Shown here one piece after another: positions 55,560 through 63,092 of a stretch of DNA of 64,000 bases. Position 1 is the first letter of the stretch. Each line of letters opens with the position of its first letter. The stretch is from Tessaracoccus massiliensis (GTDB lineage: Bacteria > Actinomycetota > Actinomycetes > Propionibacteriales > Propionibacteriaceae): positions 124,001 to 188,000 of the forward strand of contig NZ_LN623538.1 in NCBI RefSeq assembly GCF_000826065.2. Direction: 5' to 3'. The notes beneath the pieces were generated by a model, which made no database searches, had not been told where the DNA came from, and saw nothing but the letters and a program-made list of their open reading frames with translations. The position numbers were made by a program, and so were the translations under genes.

Positions 55560-55735
55560 GGGGCCCATTCTGTGTCAGGCCGTCGCGCCTGTGGGCGGTT
55601 CCCGCTGGTCGCGACGGAGGATAACCATGCATCGGGCGGTGGTCCGACTCCCCACCGCAGCGGGATCACGGTTGCGCGACAGTTCCGGGATCTCACCGGA
55701 TTCAGCCGACCGACGAGGCCATCGTACCCAACAAC
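55560..55735 (-). promoter_or_regulatory. Cobalamin riboswitch (aptamer plus expression platform)
   Basis: Read on the minus strand, 55662-55704 gives GAATCCGGTGAGATCCCGG, then AACTGTCGCGCAACCGTGA, matching the conserved cobalamin-aptamer core (GAATCC-GTG-GAATC-GGA-CTG-CGCGCA-C-GT). GAGTCGGACCACCGCC at 55635-55650 is a B12-box variant. Only about 20 bases separate core and box, so the peripheral arms are short. Downstream, CCGTCGCG (55610-55617) pairs with CGCGACGG (55580-55587) as a candidate expression-platform hairpin shortly before the DUF4430 start. Confidence 0.85.
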
Positions 55736-55776
55736 TAGGCTGGCGCCGAACGCCAACACCCGTTAAGGAGACAGAC

Positions 55777-56442
55777 ATGGGCCCCGAAGCCATCGTGTTC
55801 GACATGGACGGCACCCTCACCGACACCGAGGAGACCTGGGACGTGGTGCGCCGCGGCCTGGCCGCGGAGGCGGGGCTGCCCTGGCCGGACGGATCCACCC
55901 AGGCGATGATGGGCATGTCCACGCAGGAGTGGAGCGATCACCTGGTCAGCGTGGTGGGCCTCCCGATGACGCCGGAGGAGGCCGCCCGCCGCACGATCGA
56001 GGGGATGGCCGCCGCCTACCGGGGCGGCGTCACGCTGCTCCCTGGCGCCGTCGACGCGGTGCGCAGGATGGCGGAGCGCTACCCCGTGGCCATCGCCAGC
56101 TCCTCTCCACGCCTCCTGATCGAGACGGGCATCGAGGTGATGGGCCTGGCCGATGTCATCCGGGCGAGCGTGTCCACGGAGGAATGCGAGCGCGGCAAGC
56201 CCGCGCCCGACGGCTACCTGAAGGCCTGCGAGCTGCTCGGCGTCGATCCCGGCCGCTCTGTCGCGGTGGAGGACGCCACCAACGGCATCAGGTCCGCTCT
56301 TGCCGCCGGCATGGCCGTGGTGGCGGTGCCGCCCCACTTCCACCCGCCGTCCGCAGACCTGCTGGCCCGCACCACGGTGCTGGAAACCCTCGACGAGCTC
56401 ACGCATGAGCTCGTCGAGGGACTGGTCACAGCCTCCAGTTGA
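55777..56442 (+). CDS. HAD-superfamily hydrolase (phosphatase/phosphoglucomutase-like)
   Basis: The 221 residues have HAD motif I FDMDGTLTDTE with the nucleophilic Asp near residue 9, motif II ASSSPR, the Lys in RGKPAPDGYL, and motif IV VEDATNGIRSA. These define the HAD subfamily IA, beta-phosphoglucomutase/DOG-phosphatase-like. The substrate is unknown. ATG 55777 has AAGGAG at 55765-55770. Its end overlaps the convergent PEPCK gene by 17 bases. Confidence 0.92.
   Translation: MGPEAIVFDMDGTLTDTEETWDVVRRGLAAEAGLPWPDGSTQAMMGMSTQEWSDHLVSVVGLPMTPEEAARRTIEGMAAAYRGGVTLLPGAVDAVRRMAERYPVAIASSSPRLLIETGIEVMGLADVIRASVSTEECERGKPAPDGYLKACELLGVDPGRSVAVEDATNGIRSALAAGMAVVAVPPHFHPPSADLLARTTVLETLDELTHELVEGLVTASS
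56389..56418. repeat. 12-bp perfect inverted repeat at the HAD/PEPCK convergent ends
   Basis: CTCGACGAGCTC, six-base loop ACGCAT, GAGCTCGTCGAG. It lies within the last codons of the HAD gene and just past the PEPCK stop, so it may help end transcription in both directions. No T-run is present. Confidence 0.5.
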
Positions 56443-59400
56443 CCTGGCGGCCGAGGGTGCCGCGGAGCGCCTCCGCGGCCTCCTCGCCGGAGTTCTTCTT
56501 CAGCTTGGCCTGCATCGCGACGATCTTCTCCTCGATGCCCAGGCGCCTGGCGGCGTTGGCGTTGATCTCCTCGCCGATGAACCGCTGCATCGCCCCGGTC
56601 GACATCTCGGCGAGCTTCGCGTCGGCCGCGGTCTTGGAGCGCAGCCGCTCGGCGTACCACTCGGAGGCCAGCACGTTGTCACGCTCGAACATGGCCCGGA
56701 ACTCGGGATCGTGCAGGGTGAGGCCCTCCTCCGAGGTACCCGTGGCCATGATCTCCAGCAGCGCCTTGATGGGGGGCACGGCCAGCACGATGGTGCCGTC
56801 GTCGATGTAGGACTGTGCGACCCGCTGATGCGTCTTGACGATCGTGCGCACGGATTCGGCGTACGTGTCGGTGTCCTGCAGCTCAGGCTTGAGCATGGGC
56901 TCTGAGAACACCACATGGGGGTGCAGGAAGATGCGGCCGAAGTACTTCGACTGGAACTTCGACGTCATCCGGTAGCCCAAGCGGGAGGCCGCCAGCAGCT
57001 CACCGTCGTGCTCGAAGTCCTCCACCTTCTCGAGAGCGCCCTCCTCGATGAGGTTCTTCGCGTCGCGCTCCTCGGGGCTCATCCGGCTGAACACCTCCGG
57101 CACCAGCAGCGAGATGTCGTGGTCGACCCGCACGTTGGGGCCGATCACCCCGGCGCTGGAGAGCCAGCCGTCGTAGCCCGTCAGCGCGAACGACAGGAAC
57201 GCGGCGTTGAGGTCGATGGCGGAGGGCAGCGCGTTGAACGGGCCCTTCGTCATGGCGCCCTCAGAGCCCGCGCCCGTCGTCGACGGGGACTTGCCGGTCA
57301 TCGAGGAGATGAACTCCATGAAGAGCTCAGGCAACTCCATGTAGTGCAGCGGGGCGTAGGAGCACAGGGGCGGCACACCCTCTTCCGCGGCGTTGTTGCG
57401 CCGGCCGGCCGCCACGATGTCGACGGGGAGGCGCAGCTCCGCGTCCATCGGGAGGCGGCGGTGCAGGCGGGAGACCATCTCGGCCATCGCGGTTGCCTGT
57501 GGGTTGGCCACATCCGGGCGCACCTGCAGGTAGCGCGGGTTCTTCGACCGTGCGCCGTTGATGATGCGCGGGTGGGCCGAGGAGACGAAGTACGTGGCCT
57601 TCCCATCGCCCTTGGCGACCCGGCGGATCAGCTTCTGCATGGGCTTGGTGAACTTCGAGAACTCCATGGCGTTGCCCACGATCTCCTGGGCGTCCTCGCG
57701 CGTGAGGGGCTCGAAGTTGCTGATGAAGGCGCCCTTGGCGATGTCCGCCTCGGTCTGCTTGTCGTAGCCGCGGTGGATCGCGTCGTCGGGGCGCTGGAAC
57801 AGCAGTTGCTCGCAGTTGATCACGAACTTGCGCGAGAGATCGTCCTCGCGCCCGGCCGCCTCTGCCGGCACGACGATGGACGCGGTGATGTCGTCTTCGG
57901 TCTGCACCTTCGAGGAGGGGTGGAAGTCGTGGCGCAGGCCGAAGAGCCGCCATGCTCCGTCGGGGGCGAAGCCCACCCGCAGCATGTTGACGGTGATCTT
58001 GTCGCCGTCGAGGCGCAGGGCGTGCCCGGCGCGGCCGTTGATGCGGCCCACGGAGAAGTGCGACGGCCAGTCGTCGCCCCACTCGGGGCGGTAGAAGCGC
58101 TTGACGACGAAGACGAGTTCCTTGATGTGGTTGGGGATCTCTGCGATCCACTCGTTGTACTCGTCGGTGAACTCGCTGCTGGGGGTCAGCAGCTTGATGA
58201 CCGAACCCACAGAGCGCTCGTCCGAGAGCAACGGGCGGTGATCGTCGGCCGCCGGGTCGGCGAAGCGGGTGGAGAAGTCGCGGTCGACGATCTCGGCCAC
58301 CGCGGCCATGTCCTCGACGAAGTCCGCCACGTAGGCGTTGCCGAAGACGAACGCGTCGGTGATGGACTTGGAGATCTCGGACTTGCCGCCGCCCGAGACG
58401 GTGGCCGGCTTGTGGCAGTTGGTGCCGACGGGGGAGGTGCCCAGCAGCGTCCACTGCGCGCCGTCGGCCGCGATGTGGCCCAGCTCGACGAGGTAGCCGT
58501 CCGGCCCGACGTACTTCATGCCGTCACGCAACGGGATCGTGCGGGTCTCCCCGTCGATGTTCCAGCTCACCGTCGAGTCACGCAGCGAGTAGCTGGCGCG
58601 TTCCGGCACCAGCACGACATGCGGCTGCTCGACGTCGAGGGCGTGTCCCTCCGGCTGCGGCTGGAAGCGCTCAGGGTCGCGGGCGATGACGTCGGCGATC
58701 GTGTAGGACTCGTCGGCGTAGGTGTCGGTGAAGGTCTGCCCCAGGTTGTAGCGGGGGAAGGCGATGGCGCCGCCGGCGTGCTCCTCCTCCACGAGGCCGA
58801 GGAGGTTCGCGGCGTAGCTGATCTGGGCCTTGACCTCCTTCTTGCAGTAGCCGAAGTAGTTGTCCGCGATGACGGTGACGATCACGCCGCGCTCGTCGCG
58901 GGCGCAGGCCTTGAACGCCGAGCCGCCGTTGTAGAGCTCGTCCTCATCGGTCCAGCACATGCCGTCGCGGCGCTGGCGCTCGGTGGCGTCCTCGTAGTGG
59001 GGGAGACCCAGGTCCTTCTTTTTCAGCTTCGTCAGGTGCGGGGCGAGGATCACCGCGCCCGTGTGACCCGTCCAGGTCTCCGGGTTGAGGCTGGGGTCGT
59101 TGTCCGGCAGGTAGGGGTCGCCTGCATTGCCGAAGATGCCCTCCACGAAATCGAGGTTGGCCATCAGCGTGGCTGGCGCGAAGAAGCGCGTCTCCATGGT
59201 CTTCTGCTGGATGTAACCCGGTACCGGGGGCACCACGATGGGGCGCATCAGCAGCGAGACCCAGCACTTGGGCTGCTCCTCCTGCTCGGAGGTGTAAGGC
59301 AGGACCATGGATTCGGCCGGCGGGTCGAAGGCGGCCTCGAGCAGCTTGCCGAACGTGGCGCGGGGCACGGCGATCTTGTCATCCTGGATGGGCAGCCCGC

Positions 59401-59803
59401 CCTCGGCGATGTGGAACACACCCTTGGTGGTGCGGCGGTCGTTGGCGGGGTTGTGCAGGATGCCGTTGTCGAGCCGGTAGCTGGTCAGTTGCGCCGAGGC
59501 GAAGGTGTCGCCGTCGACGGGCAGGCTCATCTCACGGGCGAGACCCGGCTGGTCGAGCACGAGGGTCTGCCGGGGGAGCCGGGGCTCGGCCTCCACACCT
59601 TCGAGATAGGCATCGAGGAAGTTCTGGATACGGGTGTCGACGGCGGGGAGCCGGTGCGCGAGGCGCCGGTTGAACTCCCTCTGCCGGGCCAACACGGGCC
59701 GGACCAGGTTCAGGGCCTCCTGGGTGGCCTTGCCCTCAACGAGGGGAAGGCCCAGCAGGCCGAGGCGGAGGTTGATTGCAGCGGTGTCCGCGAAAGTCGC
59801 CAT
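56426..59803 (-). CDS. PPi-type phosphoenolpyruvate carboxykinase
   Basis: The 1125-residue length and several long conserved stretches fit the pyrophosphate-dependent PEPCK known from Propionibacterium and Entamoeba: YIQQKTMETRFFAPATLMA, DNYFGYCKKEVKAQISYAA, GTNCHKPATVSGGGKSEISK and KGPFNALPSAIDLN. It interconverts PEP + CO2 + phosphate and oxaloacetate + PPi, linking glycolysis to the propionate pathway. ATG 59803 is chosen because GGAG lies six bases before it; GTG 59863 would add twenty residues. NAD-glutamate dehydrogenase was considered because of the size but does not fit these motifs. Confidence 0.82.
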   Translation of the reverse strand: MATFADTAAINLRLGLLGLPLVEGKATQEALNLVRPVLARQREFNRRLAHRLPAVDTRIQNFLDAYLEGVEAEPRLPRQTLVLDQPGLAREMSLPVDGDTFASAQLTSYRLDNGILHNPANDRRTTKGVFHIAEGGLPIQDDKIAVPRATFGKLLEAAFDPPAESMVLPYTSEQEEQPKCWVSLLMRPIVVPPVPGYIQQKTMETRFFAPATLMANLDFVEGIFGNAGDPYLPDNDPSLNPETWTGHTGAVILAPHLTKLKKKDLGLPHYEDATERQRRDGMCWTDEDELYNGGSAFKACARDERGVIVTVIADNYFGYCKKEVKAQISYAANLLGLVEEEHAGGAIAFPRYNLGQTFTDTYADESYTIADVIARDPERFQPQPEGHALDVEQPHVVLVPERASYSLRDSTVSWNIDGETRTIPLRDGMKYVGPDGYLVELGHIAADGAQWTLLGTSPVGTNCHKPATVSGGGKSEISKSITDAFVFGNAYVADFVEDMAAVAEIVDRDFSTRFADPAADDHRPLLSDERSVGSVIKLLTPSSEFTDEYNEWIAEIPNHIKELVFVVKRFYRPEWGDDWPSHFSVGRINGRAGHALRLDGDKITVNMLRVGFAPDGAWRLFGLRHDFHPSSKVQTEDDITASIVVPAEAAGREDDLSRKFVINCEQLLFQRPDDAIHRGYDKQTEADIAKGAFISNFEPLTREDAQEIVGNAMEFSKFTKPMQKLIRRVAKGDGKATYFVSSAHPRIINGARSKNPRYLQVRPDVANPQATAMAEMVSRLHRRLPMDAELRLPVDIVAAGRRNNAAEEGVPPLCSYAPLHYMELPELFMEFISSMTGKSPSTTGAGSEGAMTKGPFNALPSAIDLNAAFLSFALTGYDGWLSSAGVIGPNVRVDHDISLLVPEVFSRMSPEERDAKNLIEEGALEKVEDFEHDGELLAASRLGYRMTSKFQSKYFGRIFLHPHVVFSEPMLKPELQDTDTYAESVRTIVKTHQRVAQSYIDDGTIVLAVPPIKALLEIMATGTSEEGLTLHDPEFRAMFERDNVLASEWYAERLRSKTAADAKLAEMSTGAMQRFIGEEINANAARRLGIEEKIVAMQAKLKKNSGEEAAEALRGTLGRQVNWRL

Positions 59804-59916
59804 GGACTCCACTCTAGGGAGGTGCAGGGCCTGTAACGCAAGGAGGGTCGGGTGAACGCTCACTGAACCTGCGTCGGTTGGGCCCGCGACCTGTCGGGGA
59901 GAAGCAGGTGTCCGGG

Positions 59917-60294
59917 TCAGTTCGCCGCCTTGTGAACGGCCTCGATCCCGTCGGTCACGCGCTGGTTGAGCTCGGACAGGTGTGCGAAGTCCTTCGGCGG
60001 TTCGCCGCGGTAGAGGGGCCGGACAGTGGTGAGCTCCTCGTACAGGTCGTCCTTGGTGAACGTGGTTCTGCGCGTGAGCATGCGCAGCCCGCCGCGGGCG
60101 TTGCGCAGGTCGCGCAGCCTGCCCCGCCAGCCGGGATTGGACAGCGGTGCGTCCTCAGTGTCCATCGCGTCGGCGAGTTCGCCCAGCGCCACCACCAGGT
60201 GGTCGATGTGGGGGCGAACCTTGTCGCAGTCGAAGGCCGAGGCCGCCACAGGGGTGTCGTCACTGCGGCCGAAGAGTTTGCCGAGAATGCCCAT
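59917..60294 (-). CDS. Small uncharacterised protein
   Basis: The 125-residue cytosolic protein begins MGILGKLFGRSDD and is predicted mostly helical (HIDHLVVALGELADAMD, LRDLRNARGGLRML, LSELNQRVTDGIEAVHKAA). No family is recognised. GC-rich codon use and a clean ATG support that it is a real gene. It follows the PEPCK gene's start region in the same orientation, with 113 bases between. Confidence 0.65.
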   Translation of the reverse strand: MGILGKLFGRSDDTPVAASAFDCDKVRPHIDHLVVALGELADAMDTEDAPLSNPGWRGRLRDLRNARGGLRMLTRRTTFTKDDLYEELTTVRPLYRGEPPKDFAHLSELNQRVTDGIEAVHKAAN

Positions 60295-60404
60295 GGTCTG
60301 ACTCCTGTGTCCGAGGCTGGATGCTCAGCCAAGGATAGCGAACGGTGCGCAAAGTGAACGACGCGGTGGCGCGCTTTGTGTGCGCGCTTCGTGCGCGACC
60401 GACA

Positions 60405-60846
60405 ATGCCGGGACCATGTCCCCACCTCAAGACGGGCGCTGTGTCGGCCAGCTTCGCGATGCTGGTCACCGGCTTCGCGGCCACTGGTGCGCCTCAGTCT
60501 GCAGCCCAACCAATCGTCGACGTCGCTGATCCGGCCCGCCCCGGGGACGCGGCAGTCGCCTACCCCGGCGCGTTCCCCGGCGAAGCCACGAGGACCGCCG
60601 TGGCCAACAACTTCGCCCTGCGTCAACTCTTCGCGCTGCGCCTGGCCAATGGAACGGTGATCACGCCGGCGAACTCGACGGCAGGGGCCACCACCGCGGT
60701 GGACATCCCCGCCGAGCCTGAGTCGATCCGCCTGGCGGACCGCCACGCCGGTAAGGGCGTCCGCACGGTCTACACCTACTCGGAAGGCTCGCGCTCAGTG
60801 GGTGTTCACCAACATCGTGATGTTCGGAGGCCCCGAGAAGAGGTAG
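60405..60846 (+). pseudogene. Remnant of a secreted protein with the WxFNN cysteine-repeat C-terminus
   Basis: From ATG 60405 a signal-peptide-like segment (AVSASFAMLVTGFAATGAPQSAA) leads into about 100 residues of Ala/Thr-rich sequence. At about 60790 one extra base shifts the frame. In the following frame the sequence reads QWVFTNIVMFGGPEKR and stops at 60846, nearly identical to the end of the barrel protein at 49190 (EWVFNNIVMFGSPELR). The four-cysteine part of the module is missing, so deletion plus frameshift is likely. Confidence 0.65.
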
Positions 60847-60861
60847 TTGCTGGTCCCTGAG

Positions 60862-61277
60862 TTACCGGACCTCGGCGAGTAGTTCCCTGACCCGCTGGGC
60901 GATGTCGTCACGCACCAGCCGCATGCGCTCCGCGCCCTGGACGCCGCGCAGGCTGGGCTCGTCGGTGTCCCAGACGCGGATCTCCGCGCTGACGTCATCG
61001 GCGGGGTCCACCTGCGCCTCGGTGCCGACGAGGATCACGTGGGTGGCGGCGCGCAGCATCTCGTCGGTGAGTTGCTTCGGGTATTCGCCCTCCATGGAGG
61101 CGCCCACCTCGTCGAGCGCTGCGGCGGATTCCATGTTGAGGCCGGAGCCGGGGTGGGTGCCGGCGGAGGTGACCCGGACGGCGTCGCCGCCCATCTGCGG
61201 GCCAGGGCAGCGGCCATCTGGGACTTGCCGCCGTTCTTCACGCAGACGAAGAGGAGGTGGGGGAGGGGCTCGGTCAT
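60862..61277 (-). pseudogene. Frameshifted ArsC / low-molecular-weight phosphatase-family gene
   Basis: From ATG 61277 the frame reads LLFVCVKNGGKSQMAAALARR, the P-loop start of an arsenate reductase (mycothiol-linked type) or low-MW tyrosine phosphatase. Near 61200 one base is missing: the other frame continues MGGDAVRVTSAGTHPGSGLN and runs to DDIAQRVRELLAEVR with the stop at 60862. Inserting one A restores a normal protein of about 138 residues. It may be a true pseudogene or a sequencing error. Confidence 0.75.
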
Positions 61278-61466
61278 GGGCCTGCCTTTCCGGGCGTCGA
61301 CGACAGGTTGCATCGGGGCACAGCCTATCGGTGCCCCCTTCCGTCCACGGCCGCGAGCAGTATTCAGCGGGAGCGCGCGTCGCCAACCGTCACGTGGTCA
61401 TGAAACGCCCCGAAAGGGCGTATGATCAGCGCGTTCGCCCTACTCGTGGGCGTTTCGGAGGTGTCT

Positions 61467-62354
61467 GTGGAACGTCTACGGCCGGGGCTGTTGCTCGCCG
61501 ATCGGTATCGACTGATCGGCCATGTCGCATCTGGTGGCATGGGTCAGGTCTGGGATGGGTTCGACGACGTCCTGGAGCGACGCGTCGCGCTCAAGGTGAT
61601 GCACCCCCATACCCAGGAGGAGTTCGCCCTGGTGGAGCGCTTCCGGGCGGAGGCCAAGTTCGCCGCGCAGATCGTGCACCCCAACATCGTGACGGTGCAC
61701 GACTTCGTCGAGGACGGCGGCCTGACGTGCCTGGTGATGGAATTCGTCGACGGGCCGACGCTGGCTTCCATTCTGGCGCGTGGTCCGCTGAGCAGCGATG
61801 AGACCCGCACGTTCATGTACGAGATGGCCTCGGCGCTGGTGGCCGCCCACGAGGCGCAGATCATCCACCGCGACATCAAGCCCGCCAACGTGCTGCTGCC
61901 GGAGAGCGGTGCCAAGCTGACGGACTTCGGGATCGCCCGCTCCGTGGGCAGTTTCTCCCAGACCATGACCGGGCAGGTGATGGGTACCGCCCACTACCTG
62001 AGCCCGGAGCAGGCGCTGGGGCAGGAGATCGGCCCCGCCTCCGACATCTATGGTCTGGGCGTCCTGGCCTACGAAATGCTCACCGGCAGCAAACCGTTCG
62101 ACCGGCCCACCCCGATTGCCACCGCGCTGGCCCACGTCCGCGAGGAGCCGCCCGAGCTGCCCAGCGACACCGCACCGGACCTCGCGGCCCTCGTGCTGGA
62201 CTGTCTCGTGAAGAACCCCGACGAGAGGCCGACGGCCGCCTTCATCGCGGAACTCCTCGAACCGCACAACGCTGCCGCGCCCGCGCAGGCGGTGGGCCTG
62301 GACGAGACCGCGTTCATGGGTCCGCTCCCACGCCGGGCCGCGCTCGATGACTGA
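61467..62354 (+). CDS. Serine/threonine protein kinase, soluble
   Basis: The 295 residues are a complete Hanks-type kinase domain: VASGGMGQVW (glycine loop), VALKVM (Lys), HRDIKPANVLL (catalytic loop), TDFGIARS (DFG) and SPEQALGQEIG. There is no membrane helix or sensor domain, unlike PknB. GTG 61467 is chosen because GGAGG ends six bases before it; GTG 61461 and ATG 61422 are in frame. Targets are unknown. Confidence 0.92.
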   Translation: MERLRPGLLLADRYRLIGHVASGGMGQVWDGFDDVLERRVALKVMHPHTQEEFALVERFRAEAKFAAQIVHPNIVTVHDFVEDGGLTCLVMEFVDGPTLASILARGPLSSDETRTFMYEMASALVAAHEAQIIHRDIKPANVLLPESGAKLTDFGIARSVGSFSQTMTGQVMGTAHYLSPEQALGQEIGPASDIYGLGVLAYEMLTGSKPFDRPTPIATALAHVREEPPELPSDTAPDLAALVLDCLVKNPDERPTAAFIAELLEPHNAAAPAQAVGLDETAFMGPLPRRAALDD

Positions 62355-62381
62355 GCTGAAACTGACACACGCGAGGGGCGG

Positions 62382-62429
62382 TTAGCTGAAGGGTTTCGTA
62401 CCGTAGTCGGTATCAAACCCTTCAGCTAA
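62382..62429. repeat. Long intergenic inverted repeat downstream of the kinase
   Basis: TTAGCTGAAGGGTTT (62382-62396) is the exact reverse complement of 62415-62429. Inside, TACCG (62399-62403) pairs with CGGTA (62408-62412). There is no T-run, so it is not a standard terminator. Confidence 0.75.
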
Positions 62430-62462
62430 GCCGCGCGATGGTCAAGAGCTGGCTGAAGTGAA

Positions 62463-62494
62463 AAGCCCCGCCTGGCGTGAGTCAGGCGGGGCTT
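62463..62494 (-). terminator. Terminator of tRNA-Leu
   Basis: On the minus strand AAGCCCCGCCT and AGGCGGGGCTT form an 11-bp stem followed by TTTC, just downstream of the tRNA. It could also stop plus-strand transcription. Confidence 0.8.
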
Positions 62495-62499
62495 GTTTG

Positions 62500-62584
62500 T
62501 GTCCGAGAGAGGACTTGAACCTCCATGCCCTAAACGGGCACTAGCACCTCAAGCTAGCGCGTCTACCAATTCCGCCACCCGGAC
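62500..62584 (-). tRNA. tRNA-Leu (anticodon GAG)
   Basis: On the minus strand the 85-base sequence begins GTCCGGGTGGCGGAATTGG, has anticodon stem CTAGC/GCTAG around the loop TTGAGGT (anticodon GAG), a long class-II variable arm (GTGCCCGTTTAGGGCAT), the T-loop GGTTCAAGTCC and the acceptor 3' strand CTCGGAC with discriminator A. CCA is not encoded. It reads CUC/CUU codons. Confidence 0.96.
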
Positions 62585-62717
62585 GAGTGGGCTCTCCCTT
62601 TCAGGAGTGCGACAAGGAACTCTAGCAGGTGTCCAGGGGGGTGACGCAAATCGGGGTTAGGCTGGTGTCCACGGCGCCGTGTTCCCGCGGCGCGATGCCT
62701 TCCTGAGGAGCGGATTG

Positions 62718-63092
62718 ATGACCGTCAGCGCAACCTTCGAGATCGAGATCACGCCCACAGATGCGGTGCTGCCCGCCACCGGCCGGTTCGACTTTGCAAA
62801 GGTCTGGCACGGCGACGCCGAAGGGCTCAGCAAGGGCGTCATGATGTCGGCCGGCGACCCTGCCGGCGGCACCGCGGGCTACGTCGCGATGGAGGTGTTC
62901 GACGGCACGCTCGACGGGCGGCAGGGGACCGTCGCGTTCCAGCAGTTCGGCGCGATGTGCGGCGGGGTCCAGGAGTTGCGCTATGCGATCGTCCCCGGCT
63001 CAGGGTCGGGCGGACTGCAGGATGTGACGGGCGTGCTCACCCTGGAGATCGACGACGACGGCGTCCACCACGTCGTGTTTGACCTGGGCTAG
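62718..63092 (+). CDS. DUF3224 protein
   Basis: The 124-residue protein (TVSATFEIEITP..., KVWHGDAEGLSKGVM, GYVAMEVFDGTLDGRQGTVAFQQFG, GTLTLEIDD-like GVLTLEIDDDGVH) matches DUF3224, a small beta-barrel family of unknown function common in actinobacteria. ATG 62718 begins at the conserved part. Its stop overlaps the end of the convergent aldo/keto reductase by four bases. Confidence 0.85.
   Translation: MTVSATFEIEITPTDAVLPATGRFDFAKVWHGDAEGLSKGVMMSAGDPAGGTAGYVAMEVFDGTLDGRQGTVAFQQFGAMCGGVQELRYAIVPGSGSGGLQDVTGVLTLEIDDDGVHHVVFDLG

Noticed and set aside
56426-59803. NAD-specific glutamate dehydrogenase
   Set aside because: Size alone suggested it, but the visible motifs match PPi-PEPCK and the glutamate dehydrogenase signatures are absent.
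56915-59836. 973-residue open frame on the plus strand opposite the PEPCK gene
   Set aside because: Antisense shadow; it lacks protein-like motifs, while the minus frame is a full-length known family.
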